A stretch of 64,000 bases of DNA from Margaritifera margaritifera (taxonomy: Eukaryota > Mollusca > Bivalvia > Unionida > Margaritiferidae), in contig JAQPZY010001418.1 in the NCBI GenBank assembly GCA_029931535.1, positions 768,501-832,500 of the forward strand, written 5' to 3'. Within the stretch, counting starts at the first letter, position 1. Each line of letters starts with the position of its first letter. This document shows, one piece after another, positions 47,301-59,426 of the stretch. The notes beneath the pieces are model-generated. The model saw only the letters and a program-made list of their open reading frames with translations. It ran no database searches and was not told the origin of the DNA. A program made the translations under genes and the position numbers.

Positions 47301-47969
47301 TTGAACGTTGGACACGTTGCTAATTGAACGTTGGACACATTGCTAATTGAACGTTGGACACATTGCTAATTGAACATTGGACTCATTGCTAATTGAACGT
47401 TGGACACATTGCTAATTGAAACTTGGACACAAGTAATTGAACGTTGGACACATTACTAATTGAACGTTGGACACATTACTAATTGAACGTTGGACACAGC
47501 TAATTGAACGTTGGACACATAACTAATTGAAAGTTGGACACATAACTAACTGAACGTTGGACATATTACTAATTGAACGTTGGACACATAACTAATTGAA
47601 CTTTGGACAAATTACTAATTGAACGTTGGACACATAACTAATTGAACTTTGGACACATAACTAATTGAACGTTGGACACATAACTAATTGAACGTTGGAC
47701 ACATAACTAATTGAACGTTGGACACATAACTAATTGAAATTTGGACACATAACTAATTGAACGTTGGACACATAACTAATTGAACGTTGGACACATAACT
47801 AATTGAACTTTGGACAAATTACTAATTGAACGTTGGACACATAACTAATTGAACGTTAGACACATTAATAATTGAAAATTCGACAAATAACTAATTGAAC
47901 GTTAGACACATTAATAATTGAAAATTCGACACATTACTAATTGAACGTTGGACAAATTACTAATTGAAC
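47301..47969. repeat. Tandem array, 23 bp unit, about 29 copies
   Basis: The unit is ATTGAACGTTGGACACATAA followed by CTA. Three zones are visible: ACATTGCTA variants at the left, ACATAACTA in the middle, and ACATTAATA or GACAAATTACTA at the right. It starts about 210 bp after the 39 bp array; both units contain TTGAACG, possibly by chance. Confidence 0.96.
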
Positions 47970-47995
47970 CAAATGTTTGCAATTTAAGAAATGTG

Positions 47996-48075
47996 AACGC
48001 TCATAGCTGAGAGATCTAGATGTCGGCCAAGTCAGAAGCTGTGGGTTCAGATCATGCATGGCGAATGTTGTGTCT
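47996..48075 (+). repeat. Possible tRNA-like SINE head
   Basis: ACGCTCATAGCTGAGAGATC then a B-box-like TGTGGGTTCAGATC and GTTGTGTC downstream resemble the head of the SINEs in this window, but the match is weak. Confidence 0.35.
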
Positions 48076-50692
48076 TTATATTCACTTGTATATCCCCGCT
48101 TTAACACCAGACTATACAGAAGACCAACTGTCAGTTTGTCCATACGTCTCTCCATCCGTCAACTTGTAGCAGCAGGTGTTGCTCATGGTGTTTGCTATTT
48201 GTACCTATCCTTAATTTCGCCCAAATGGACTCAAAACATCATTTTGATTACCTATCTGGTAACTCTAATTAATATATGGCGTATGTTCTTTGCTGTCCCT
48301 ATTTACTTGACAAAATCTTTTTTTTGTGTACGCAACATACACTTACAATTATTTCTGCTAAATACAAAATACAAATAACTATATAATATGGAGCTTGTGT
48401 TTGTGATGGCATACCAAGAATTTACGGTATACGATACTATAATCAGATGTACCATCTAAACAAAATATTATATTGATGCTGATTGGTATTATGATGCCAT
48501 TAATGGACAAAAAAACAACCAACCAACCAACGAACTGTTGGACAGTTGACAGATGGGACGGACCGCGTTCAACTTTAAGCAGTCTGTCCACACAAGATAA
48601 CTCTTACTGGAGAGTATCGTCTGCTAGTTCTTTGTGAGTGGTTTGGGAGGAAAATGCTTCAGAACTCTTCAACAAAGCTATCGGCATACAAAGTTGCCAG
48701 CAACATAAATATCACATAAAGTTATCGCCAAGGATAATGTGCACTGAAGTGTACTTGTAACTGGCGGTGAATCAGTCGGAAACATTATTTTCTTGATGCA
48801 AAACAAAATATTAAAATTGCAATCACTTTGGGGTAAAGCATCAACCTGACACTATTCAACCATCAAGCATTTGACATTAAGCTATTCAATAGCTGTAAAA
48901 TATCTGCTTTTTTATGCATTTGAAGGGGATGTAAATTGACCTAAGCCTTTGCAGTTGGTTTGTTTTTTACGGCGCTTCGTGAATTCATTTATACCGAAGG
49001 CTCACAGAGTCCTTGTGGATATATTGTTGCTTTCCAATCTGGATAAAGAGGGATTTTTTTTTTTTTTTAAATGTCAGTAATGAAAATATTTCTTTAGAAT
49101 TTCGATTATGGTTGGAACCGCTAAAACATGAATACGACTATTTTTGTGATAAATATCTTACAATTATACTTTGTAATGAGTGATATTGCCATCTGAGCCA
49201 ACGATTAATAGACATTCCCTATCCATAACTTTACTATGACGTCATCACTGGCAACAATAAAAAAAACAGATTTTTGTACTCATTCGAGTAGGTGATTGAC
49301 TCTGTTTTTATCAGTTTAGGTCTTTGACTTTTATAGCAAACAAAACCCTTTTAATCTGCAATTTATGTTTTAGAACTAAATATTTATTGCTAATATGTTG
49401 AAATTTCATCCCCAAGATATTTCCAAACTGCTGTTGAGAATTTCTACGATAACAAAATTTTATAATTTTAAGGCAGGCTAAAGGGTAAAACGTGAGTAAA
49501 CCAAATTTTTTCATCTAGCCGGAAGCGGTCGTCTAGTCGGGTTTAGCTTCTATGTTAAAATTATAGATGACGTCACGCATGTCAATTCAGTATGTGCGGA
49601 TTGAATTGTGAGTTGAATGGATTGATCAATGACAGAAAAATATTCTCAAAATTTTAAAAGTTGAATTGAAGTGCCTAACATCCGATTTGGGGTTTTTGAT
49701 ACCGTTAAGGATATGTTGGGGTAAAAATACTTAATATATAATTATGTTTCTGCCGGTAAACTCGTAAAAATGGAATTAAACCATTTAATTTGTAGTCAAT
49801 TTACACGTTGAGGCTAAGTAAACAATGACACCTAGCTGTGTGATTAGATTGATCAACGGGCCATGGAAATGTATGTTACGCGATATTTAATTGATAACTT
49901 CGCGCCTATACGAGAGATCAGCTAATAATTCCACACGCCATTGCTTATGTGCATATGAAGTTCTTTTGTAATGCTGCAAGTTTTTAAAAAAAAATTTTGT
50001 TGCATGTGAATATTTGATTTAAATTGTCGAATAAAGCATCAAAAGTATCTATTGCTATATGTACAATATCTGTGTTGTTATAGAAATGTTAATGACTCCT
50101 GCAGTGATTTAATAGTTTTGGTCTCTTGTAATTAATTCTATTTACTGGTCGCTCAGTGCATTTATTATATCGCCGTCATTTGCGGCTTATGATAGGTCAG
50201 AGAGCCATCCCATGACGGCCTTACAAAGTACATAATGTATTCAGCATTCTACAGAAGAAAAATAGTGAATACAGGAGTAAAATAGAACAATACGTTCCAT
50301 ATTAATGGGGCGTTGCCAATATATTTAGAATTTTTGAATTTAGCAGACCTGTAGCTTTGACTGATATACGAGTTTTATCAAAATCAGAGGAGAATTGTCC
50401 TTATTATTTCAGCATTTACTCCCAATTCCCAGGATTATAATCCAGTTTGTTGTGCCAGTTCCCATAAACTGATCTAGTTCCCATAAACTGACCTATTGCA
50501 TGCAACATCATCTCATTTCTCAATACAGTCAACAGACGATATCCCTCCTGTGGACTAATAAGTTATGAGACAAGGAGATGATACGTACACTTGATTGACA
50601 AGTTTGAAAAAGTAATTAACACATCGGGCTAATTTATAGTTTTGTGTTTATATGTGAGACTTTAACGAGAGGTGGTCCTTCATATTTGTACA
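48076..50692. other. Longest featureless stretch, no gene seen
   Basis: Apart from short homopolymers (T run near 49053-49069) and short unassigned frames (48058-48378 plus, 48379-48591 minus, 49311-49514 minus), nothing is recognised. A phrase CCCATAAACTGA occurs twice near 50460-50493. Confidence 0.45.
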
Positions 50693-50693
50693 C

Positions 50694-50783
50694 TACAATG
50701 TCTCGGTGAGAACATATCCGGACTTTTCTGTCGCACTACAATGTCTCGGTGAGAACATATCCGGACTTGTTCTGTCGCATTTT
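50694..50783. repeat. Two-copy tandem duplication, about 44 bp
   Basis: CTACAATGTCTCGGTGAGAA then CATATCCGGACTT and TTCTGTCGCA occurs twice in a row with a one-base difference in length. It is nearly identical and therefore recent. Confidence 0.93.
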
Positions 50784-50825
50784 AAGAAAATATGTTAGAC
50801 TTGTCCTTGGAAAGAGATGAGAATT

Positions 50826-51032
50826 CCTTATAGAAGGGAGCAGCGGTGGCTCTGCGGTTAGCGTGCCGGATTCACGACCGAAAGGGTGCGGGTTCGAATC
50901 CTACCATCGGACCAGCCTGGGTCAGCTACCGTAGTATGTCCTTGGGCAAGGCACTTTACTCCAATTGCCTCGGCACTAAATAACCAACTTGTGTTGCTGT
51001 GTCGTAAAGCACCAAAGCAAACCTTAGTGAAG
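50826..51032 (+). mobile_element. tRNA-derived SINE (family A), with possible target duplication
   Basis: The body is about 50837-51021. The head GCAGCGGTGGCTCTGCGGTT then AGCGTGCCGGATTCACGACC and a perfect-looking B box GGGTTCGAATCC (about 50891) is followed by CAGCCTGGGTCAGCTACCGT, GTCCTTGGGCAAGGCACTTT, CTGTGTCGTAAAGCACCAAA and GCAAA. It is flanked by CCTTATAGAAG (50826-50836) and CCTTAGTGAAG (51022-51032), 9 of 11 matching, plausibly an aged target duplication. Confidence 0.87.
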
Positions 51033-51309
51033 AGTATCCGTTACCAAACCTGCGACGCCAGGGCCGCTAAGCAAGTTCTTTCACGCCAAAGTATTGAGAC
51101 CCAATACAAATTTTTTCCATCTTCTCGTATAGTCTATTACTATTAGTCATGGTCCGCTGCACTTCCCCGATTTTGATCTTGTACTTCTTCACATATATCT
51201 TCAATATATTATATCTTCTTTCTTCTGTCTCCATTTTCTTCCCTCTTCTTGCGTTATTTTCCTTCCATACTTTCCTTATCATATCCATATATGTGAATGT
51301 TATTTCGTT

Positions 51310-52560
51310 TTTAGCGCATCTGTGACCACGTGAGCTTATGGTGTGATCTTTGTTCATCGTGCGTCGTCCGTCTGTCTTTTGCAGTTGTTATTTACAACTT
51401 TTCGCAAGCTGCTTGAACAGTTCGTACATGATTATACAGGAAGCATTCTGGCAACAAGGCCTTTCAGATTTGTTCAAATGACATCGATCCATAATTCAAT
51501 ATGGCTCTCGTTACTAAATGGAAAAACCTTTAAACAACTTCTTCTTGTATATAAAACACCATCGTTAATTTTTAGCTCAGCTAACCGTAAGGCCAAGTGA
51601 GTTTAGGCTATGGTCTTTCGTCCACCGTGCGTCGTCCGTCGTACTTTTATAACTGTTACTTAAAACGTATCAAAAGCTTCTTAATCAATTTGCACATGAT
51701 TTTACAGGGAGCATTCTGGCACAAAGGCTTCAAATGATGTCGATCCATCATCCAGTAAGGCTGACGTTACTGAAAATAGAAATATCTTTCAACAACTTCG
51801 CAAAAATCCTTCATCAGAATTTGACCAAGTCAGAGAGAAAACATCCTGGCAAAAAGGGCTTTCAATTTTATTCAAATGACGCCGATTTGCAATAATATTT
51901 GACCGTCATTTCTAAAAATAGAAAGAAAAAAAAAAGAGTTGAAACAGCTTCTTTTGAAAAAGCATTTAACATAATTTGACCAAATCTGATTTTAAAAAGA
52001 ATAATTAAAAAACACCCTCGCATAAAGAGCTTTCATGGTTATTACCAGTGATGGCCGACCCGCCATCAAATATGTCGTTCGTTACTAACAGTAGAAATCC
52101 ATTACCATGTTTTTTCTTTAAAATCACACAGAATTCAACTAAATTTTACAGAAATCATCATTGCGTGGAGGACTTTCAAATTTGTCCACATGATGCCGAT
52201 CCGCCTTTAAATATGGCCGCCATTACTAAAAATATATAGCCTTTATACGCCTTATTTTCAACAAAAGTTGACCACATTTTATTTAAAAACCTTGGTTTAA
52301 AGAGCTTTCAAATTTCACAACTGATGCCGATTAGCTTTACAACGGCGCAGGGCTGCTATTAAACTGAATAAACAAATATTTCTAAAAGCTGCTCAACATA
52401 ATTTTGACCAATTTTGACAGAAAACATTACGACATAACGGCGTTTCAATATTGGTCAAATGATGTTGATGTGCCATTAAATATGGAAGTAGATACAAAAA
52501 TAGAAATCCTAGAAACAAATCTTTTCATAACATATGTGATCAACATCATTAGAAAAATTG
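51310..52560 (+). repeat. Array-bearing repeat, about 140 bp unit
   Basis: Heads of the form GTGCGTCGTCCGTC occur twice (about 51359 and about 51628), each followed by AACTTCTT/CAACTTCG and units with GAATTTGACCAAGT, CATCCTGGCAAAAAGGGCTT, TCAAATGACGCCGAT and AATATGGCCGCCATTACTAA. AGCTCAGCTAACCGTAAGGC at about 51575 is a second element head. The family is the same as 3120-3510. All units are plus-oriented. Confidence 0.8.
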
Positions 52561-53345
52561 TACAGATAGCATTCTACTGACCCAGAAGTATCTTGATCAA
52601 CTACTCTTGCATTTGACTATCTGACGGCTGTCATCCAGGGGAGTGTTCTCGAGTCCACTTGGGTCTCTTATTTAAAATATTTTTTGTATGGGAAAGGCAG
52701 TTAGAAGTTATAAAAGACTTTTAGCCGATCCCAGTTGTATTGTTTACAAGAAAACTATGTTTAAACAAATATCTTCCATTGCTTGCACTGTACACTTAGA
52801 ATATTATGACTATAAAAGGATTAACGATGCTTCAACTTGGCATATTTCTCACTTGCTGATCCGTCGATACAACTTCTATGTCCTCAGAGGGATGCTGTTG
52901 TAATTATTTGGATTGTCTATTAGTCTTTGTAAACACGGACAAGTGCAGCTCAATCAACCACTTAAGGAAAACAAACCATTCGATCCAGAATTCCGAATCT
53001 TAGCAGTCGGCTCGTAATGCTACGGAGCAGTTCCAACACCAGAGACCAGATGGGATGGGATTTCGAGTTTTTGGCTTAATAAAATGCAACTGCCTCTCGT
53101 TTTGAATCTTCTTTATCGAATAATTGCGTGCATGTGTGGGGTTGGGATGAGGTGGGGGGTAAAGTGTGTGTGTGTGAATGAAAGTATTGGTTATGTATCA
53201 TTGTCACTCTTTTGATACATTTATGGTTTTTACTGTAGAGGATGTATGTACTTTCAATGTACAGTATATCATTGTAACCATGTTCATGTATTGCACTATC
53301 TACTACATATGTACCGACTTTGTATCCTCACAGTCCATGAGGGCT
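52561..53345 (+). pseudogene. Possible LINE 3' region ending in a CTTGT tail
   Basis: The plus frame 52688-52903 (SYKRLLADPSCIVYKK, then HISHLLIRRYNFYVLRGMLL) is followed by non-coding sequence that ends at about 53355 with AATGGAAGCAAATAAAGTCT and TGTCTTGTCTTGTCT. A short degenerate C-terminal frame, an AATAAA-like word and a pentanucleotide tail are what the 3' end of a CR1/L2-type LINE looks like. No reverse-transcriptase or endonuclease motif is visible, so this is inference from structure only. Confidence 0.35.
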
Positions 53346-53355
53346 AATGGAAGCA

Positions 53356-53644
53356 AATAAAGTCTTGTCTTGTCTTGTCTACCATTGCAGCCTTTTGCTA
53401 CATAATACGGTATGAATCAATGCGTCTTTTCATAAAGTCTTGTCTTGTCTTGTCTATCATTGCAGCCTTTTGCTGCATAATGCGATAGAAATCAATGGGT
53501 CTTATCATCAAGTCTTGTCTTATCTATCATTGCAACCTTTTGCAACATAATGCGATAGAAATCAATGGGTCTTTTCATCAAGTCTTGTCTTGTCTATCAT
53601 TGCAGACTTTTTGCTGCATAATGCGATAGAAATCAATGCGTCTT
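53356..53644. repeat. Tandem array, about 70 bp unit, 4 copies
   Basis: The unit AAGTCTTGTCTTGTCTATCA then TTGCAGCCTTTTGCTGCATA, ATGCGATAGAAATCAATGGG and TCTTTTCATC repeats four times. Each unit starts with the CTTGT tail of the putative LINE 3' end, as if the tail plus flanking sequence had been amplified. Confidence 0.93.
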
Positions 53645-54452
53645 TTAATTATGTAACATAGGTTATATACCAGCAATAATATGCCAAGGGCATTAATAAT
53701 GAATAATGCACGTTTAAGCTGCGACTTTAGAATCCACATATAGAATTTATCGAAACCAGTCTATTCCACCCCAATAAACATATTAGACCTTCTGTTTATT
53801 TTGAAGGAACATTCAACGTTAAACCTGATTACCCATCTATCAAACGGATGTTCGCTTGGTATGTACAATGTAAATAGACTGAGCCCCGAAAAAGGAAGCA
53901 CATCACTCTTGTGGAATCTAAACTTTTAATTCATACTTCATACTTCCCAAGAAGTTAATAGCATAAGAAATTTATTGTCATTTGCAAGTCACGATTGGAC
54001 GTTGGTGATTTTCATTCGTAAGGTACGAGGGGCGTGGCAGCATATACAATTTTTTACAAGAAATGTATTTTGGCAGAAGAGCTCAGCTGGTTGAGTGTCG
54101 GATTCATAAGCCAAATATAACCTCTTTCTCTTGCACGCGCTTGTACGCGCATTTTGTACTTGATCCGATTCTAGATTAAGTTAGTTTTATGTGAAATGTT
54201 TGTAAAATGATAATGTAGTACAAAGAACTATAACAATGTATGACCATGCACAGTCTTTTATTCCTTTCTTATCTTCCCATTGTCGCTATCTCTCCACTTT
54301 CCCTGCCTGTTTTCTCTTCATTTTGTTTAAATTTCACTTCAGACATTTTTAGATGTTATCATTTCATACGCGTGATAATTATGTCAAGACGCCAGTGAAT
54401 TACGTAATATAAAAGATGTATAAGATCGTATTATTATGAAGTTTTCACTTGT

Positions 54453-54489
<37 letters not shown>

Positions 54490-54639
54490 GAAGTATTTCC
54501 GACATTATTCCTTTTCCTTTAAGTATGTACAATATTTAAGCTTACAATGTGCAAAGTATTAATGTATTTCAAAAACTATGGTTAGAAATGATTTATACTT
54601 GATTTTAACTCTCTCTCTCTCCATAAGACTATGCGATCT
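53645..54639. other. No gene seen; (CT)n tract
   Basis: It contains a (CT)n at about 54457-54487 and a SINE-head-like phrase GCTCAGCTGGTTGAGTGTCG at about 54081-54100 without a body. No coding signal. Confidence 0.5.
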
Positions 54640-55597
54640 TACGGTATGCCCTGCGTCTGTCGTGCGTCGTCCGTCCGTTCGCAACTGCTTATTTCCACTC
54701 CGGAATCCAAATTTCTGATCCGATTTCAATCAAACGTGGATTATGGGCTTATATCACATCCATATCTCTGACGAGTTCGGTAATGAGCTAGATCTTGCAT
54801 CTGATTGCTTGAGGTTGTTATCACACTGTAAGTCATATTTCTGATTCGCTTTTGATAAAACTTCCATCTGATTGCTTGAGGTTGTTACCACACTGTAAGT
54901 CATATTTCTGATTGCTTGAAGTTGTTACCACACTGTAAGTCATATTTCTCATTGCTTGAGGTTGTTACCATACTGTAAGTCGTATTTCTGATCCGCATTT
55001 GATAAAACTTGAAATATAGGCTTACGTAATCAAGATGTTGGATTGGTTAGAAAATGAGCAAGATCCACGCATATTTATAAGGTAATCTTGCATCTGATTG
55101 GCTGACCTTGTTACCACACGGGAGGTCATATTTCGAATCAGATTTTAATTAAACTCGAAATATATGCTTATAGCATTAAGATCCTAAAGTTAGATAATGA
55201 GCGAAATCCACGCATACTAATAGGAGAATCTTGCATCACATTGGCTGAGCTTGTTACTCCGCGGAAAGCCAAATTTTGTGTCCCGATTTTGATCAAATTT
55301 GAAATATGGGTTTATATTATCAAGATCTTAGATAATGAACACAATCCAAGCATAATAATGAGGTGATCGTGCATCTGATTTGCTGAGCTTATGACCACTC
55401 TGGAACTCATATTTTTGATCTGATTTTGATCAAGCTTCGAATTTATATGATCAAGATCTAGCTTTAGTTCGATAATGCGCAGGATCCATACATATTAATG
55501 AGGTGATCTTGCATCTGATTGATTGAGGTTTTTTTTTTAACATTTTAGCGACTCCGTTTCTGATCATACTTTGATCAAACTTGGTAACTAGACTTAT
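54640..55597 (+). repeat. Array-bearing repeat, about 140 bp unit (left part)
   Basis: The head GTCGTGCGTCGTCCGTCCG (about 54658-54676) is followed by units carrying GATCTTGCATCTGATTG, GAGCTTGTTACCACACTG, TCATATTTCTGATCCGATTT, TGATCAAACTTGAAATAT, GGCTTATATCATCAAGATCT and AATGAGCAAGATCCACGCAT. The first units contain shorter internal duplications (54800-54990). The array continues after the hAT-like insertion. Confidence 0.85.
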
Positions 55598-55605
55598 ATC
55601 ATTAA

Positions 55606-56268
55606 TAAAGCTGTCAAAATTTTAGTAAACATCTACCGGTTACCCCTCGATCTAATGATCGGTTACCCGGGTACCCGATCGAAATTGTATTACGGTAAAT
55701 GTGTACTAACCTGAAGTAACTGATTTTAAATTGATGTACTGCCCTTTCTGAATACGGTACTGCCTAATGATTAACTAATGATAGGAAATGCCAGGTGCTT
55801 ACGCGTGTAAGTTTCTCAACCAGTGACACGTTCTTTAATCTCGCCGACAGAAGTGTCAGAGCAATTCACAGTGACAACTAGCATGAGCAAAGATCAAAAG
55901 AAATGCCGCTTTAATACGTGCACTTTATGATGAATGGTAATCATATTTGTTGGAAATGGCGAGGTCGTTGTAAATATTTAAAATCCTTCACAGTCTTGGC
56001 TGCTATTTTGTTTCATACACGATCTCCCCAAAATGATAATAACTTTTTTTAAAACATTATTTTTCGAACTTTCGAGGGGAAAAAAACCATTTGGTTTACA
56101 TATCGACTTCCTGGTAAAAAAGTATCGACTTATAGGCCAGCATATACAGTCGCTCCTGACTATCGGTGTTTTTTTTTTTTACATGAATTAAACGGGTACC
56201 CTATGGCTCACTTTATTACCCGGGTAATTATCAACGGGCGAGTACCCGGGTACCCCTTGGCATCTTTA
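55606..56268. mobile_element. hAT-like non-autonomous element inserted in the array
   Basis: The 663 bp element is flanked by ATCATTAA (55598-55605) and ATCATCAA (56269-56276), an 8 bp target duplication with one mismatch. Its ends are TAAAGCTGTC and, inverted, TAAAGATGCC (8 of 10), starting TAAAG as in the hAT terminal pattern YARNG. Subterminal palindromic GGTACCCGGGTACCC-type words occur at both ends (about 55664-55678 and 56241-56256). There is no transposase frame. The flanking array consensus (CTTATATCATCAAGATC) predicts the empty site and contains ATCATCAA. Confidence 0.88.
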
Positions 56269-56276
56269 ATCATCAA

Positions 56277-57240
56277 TGTACGTAATGGTTTTTATTTTGA
56301 CGCGTGTTAATGAGGTTATCCTGTATACGTTTAGCTGAGCTTCTTACCATTTTAGAGACTGTATTTCTGACCTGATTTTAATCAGAATTGGTAGATAGGC
56401 TAATATCATCAAGATGTTGGATGATTTTTTATTATGAGTGAGATCTTTGCATACTCATGCGGTGATCTTATTCTGACTGGCTGATGGTTCTCTCTACCAA
56501 CGTAGAGACTGTTTTTGTTATGGTATTTTGATAAAACTTGTTAAATAGGCATATGCCATCAAGATCTTGGTTGAGTATGATTATGAGTGAAATTCATGCA
56601 TTTCAGTAATATTACCTTGCATTTATTTGGCTGAGCTTGTCAGCATCCATGCAGCTATATTCTGATCAGATTGTGATCAAACTTGTTAAATAGTCCTTTA
56701 TTATCAAGCTGTTGGATGAGTTTGATTATAAGCAAGATCTACGCATACTAATGAGGTAATCTTGTATCTGACAGGCTAGGCTTGTTACCACTCTGGAGAC
56801 TGAATTCCGATGGGATTTTGCTCTATCATGGACAATAAGTTTATATTAGCATTGTCATGGACAGGAGCTATAATAAGTGAGATATGCGCATAACAATGAT
56901 ATTCCTTGCACCTGACTGATTGAGTTTGTTATCTCTATAGATCTAGAACCTATATTTCTCATCCAGGTTCAATAACACTTGGTAAATGGGTTTTATATCA
57001 TCAGTATCTTGGATGACTTCCTTTATGAGCAAAGGACTTTGCATTATTATTTATTCCTGAACCTTTTTTGAAGAATTTTTACAAGACTGTAATACAGTAG
57101 GGGTACAATCAACATGATATAAGGAGTGGGAGGTAGTTTACGTAGGTTGTGTCTGTACAATACTACATAAGGCTGCTTAGTGAAATGGTCGCCTGTTAAA
57201 TTATGTAATCTAGGTGAGCGATGTCATGCCCTCTTTGGCC
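56277..57240 (+). repeat. Array-bearing repeat, about 140 bp unit (right part)
   Basis: Units resume directly after the hAT-like element with TTAATGAGGTTATCCTGTAT, GCTGAGCTTCTTACCATTTT, AGAGACTGTATTTCTGA, TGATTTTAATCAGAATTGGT and ATATCATCAAGATGTTGGAT. About six units are present. The end is marked by GCGATGTCATGCCCTCTTTG then GCCTCTTGTT at about 57219-57247, similar in position to the CTCTTGTT end of the 145 bp family. Confidence 0.85.
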
Positions 57241-57338
57241 TCTTGTTCTAATCGCTACAGTGCTTTGCTATATTGTGTAGGGATACCTCTATCTTATCAT
57301 GCTTTTACCCAACTTATGTATTGTTTTTTCTCATACAT

Positions 57339-57735
57339 TGTTATGCATTGTATAGGCAGTTTCCGCACGCTGTGTAAGGAATAAGTTGTCGGGTACTGTT
57401 GTGTATTATATAGGCAGTTTCCGCACGCTGTGTAATTAATAATTTGTCAGGTACTGTTATGCATTGTATATGCAGATTCCGCACGCTGTGTAGGGAACAA
57501 GTTGTCGGGTACTGTTATGCATTGTATAGGCAGTTTCCGCACGCTGTGTAAGGGATAAGTTGTCTTGTACTGTTATGTATTGTATATGCAGTTTCCGCAC
57601 GCTACGTAAGGGATAAGTTGTCGGGAACTGTTATGCATTGTATATACAGTTTCCGCACGCTATGTAAGGGATAAGTTGTCGGGTACTGTTATGCACTGTG
57701 TATGCAGTTTCCGCACGCTGTGTAAGGAACTAGTT
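57339..57735. repeat. Tandem array, about 60 bp unit, 6-7 copies
   Basis: The core GTACTGTTATGCATTGTATA then GGCAGTTTCCGCACGCTGTG and TAAGGGATAAGTTGTCGG repeats. Copies vary at TATAGG/TATATG and CTGTGT/CTATGT. It stops about 20 bp before the recognisable start of the LINE remnant. Confidence 0.95.
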
Positions 57736-57834
57736 GTTTAGCGAGTCAAAACATTACCATGATATGAACATTTAATGTTAGAGGACTGGGAAAAACTAAG
57801 AAGAGGCGCAATATTTTTAAATGGTTTCATCGTC

Positions 57835-57914
57835 AAAAGATAGGTATATGCTGTGTGCAAGAAACGCATTCTATAAAAGATAGGTATATGCTGTGTGCAA
57901 GAAACGCATTCTAT
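57835..57914 (+). repeat. 40 bp tandem duplication across the endonuclease QETH motif
   Basis: AAAAGATAGGTATATGCTGT then GTGCAAGAAACGCATTCTAT is present twice in direct succession with no difference. The second QETH is at 57898-57909. Forty is not a multiple of three, so the duplication shifts the frame. Confidence 0.95.
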
Positions 57915-58974
57915 AAATGATGTCTCGCGTCTTTGGAAAAATAAATGGGCTATGAAGAATTTATTTTTTAGTGGTATTAGTAAGTGATTTGGCATAGCTA
58001 TTCTCTTTGATTCTAAATTTAGGTAAGTTCTTGTCAGTTATTGAGTGGCAGAATCATTATAGACTAGTACAAGGACATTTGTGAAACTTTAGGTATTACT
58101 TTCGTAAATGTTTATGGTTCAGAAATACTTATGGGGAGAGGGGGGATTTTAATATAATACTCGATCCTACTTTTGTAAACGGGGGGGGGGGGGGGGGAGT
58201 CCAAAGCCACATACCAGAGATATTTTTAGTAAGTTTAAGGAACAATATGGTCTTTTTCACAAATTTACATCCCGAGAAGTAACAGTTTACATGGCACTCC
58301 ATTCATTCTTCTCGTATATTCTGTAGACATGAATAATTTCTTTGTCTCCGACATACTGATAAATAGCGTTTTCAAAAGCGAAATTATACCATCTTTTTGT
58401 TTTGATCACTCGGCAGTTATATTTGATTTAGAGTTTTTTAAAAGACAAACGCGGTCCAGGACACTTTAAATTTAATAATAGTCTTCATTTAGATCAATGC
58501 AAACATTTGATGAATACAGACAAACAATTCGAGATAATGTAAAGGCAGTTATGGAACTAAGCATTGCAGCTGACCCTGATTTAAAATGGGAATTGATAAC
58601 AGATTCTATCCGGAACATAACGTTCAAATGTGTTGATAGAAAAAGAAAACTCGGAGGGAAAAGAATAACAGTTGACGGAGAAAGAGTTATAGTAAAGGCA
58701 GATTATAGAAACAGCCCAAGTGACATAGAAATTAAAAGAAAGCTGGATAAGGTGACTGATGAACAAGAAAAATTTTATGATGAAAAAACCCGGCGGGGTT
58801 ATTCTTAAATTGAAAGCAAGTTGGAAGGGGGGGGGGGGGGGGGTAGATAGTATGCATGCATAGAGAAACGAAATTTTGAAACCAGAGTCATATATAAAAA
58901 CTGAAACTGGAAGGTGAGGAAATATATGATTCAAAACCTTTTTTGAAAAAGAATAAATAATTAGTATGAATGTC

Positions 58975-59062
58975 TATAAAATAATAAACCAGTCTACCCA
59001 GCAAATAACAATAAACCAGTCGACCCATCAAATAACGATGAACCAGTCTACCGAACAAATCA
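58975..59062 (+). repeat. 33 bp repeat, about 3 copies, inside the LINE remnant
   Basis: AATAAACCAGTCTACCCAGC then AAATAACA and its variants repeat three times. In the plus frame they read NKPVYPANN, NKPVDPSNN, DEPVYRTNH, an 11-residue period in the linker before the RT. It is either a linker repeat or a later minisatellite. Confidence 0.85.
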
Positions 59063-59426
59063 CAATTTCTTTCCAACAATCTTCGATATTAATGGGTAAC
59101 CTCTTGCAGCTGCTTTAGATCAAGGAGATTTTCAAGGCGGCCAAAAAGCATATAATTGCAACTAAGAAATTTGTTTAATCATTACTTATGTCTTTACACC
59201 AAGCTATTATATCACTAGCACGTTCAAGTCCTTTACCGAATAACCACCCCCCCCCCCCCCTCCATCAATGCCAACATCTTCATATTTTTTCTTTAGTTTG
59301 TTCTCATTTGTTGTCTTGCAAGTATACAGTAACATATTTCTGCTGTAAATGCTACTGTTGACATTATTACGATATTGTATGTACAATTGTCTTTTAATAG
59401 GTCATTAGCATGTCAGAGTGCTTCTA

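Noticed and set aside
48551..48567. Reverse-strand copy of the GTCCGTC head (GGGACGGACC)
   Set aside because: It is a single short word with no array units next to it, so it does not count against the uniform orientation of the array repeats.
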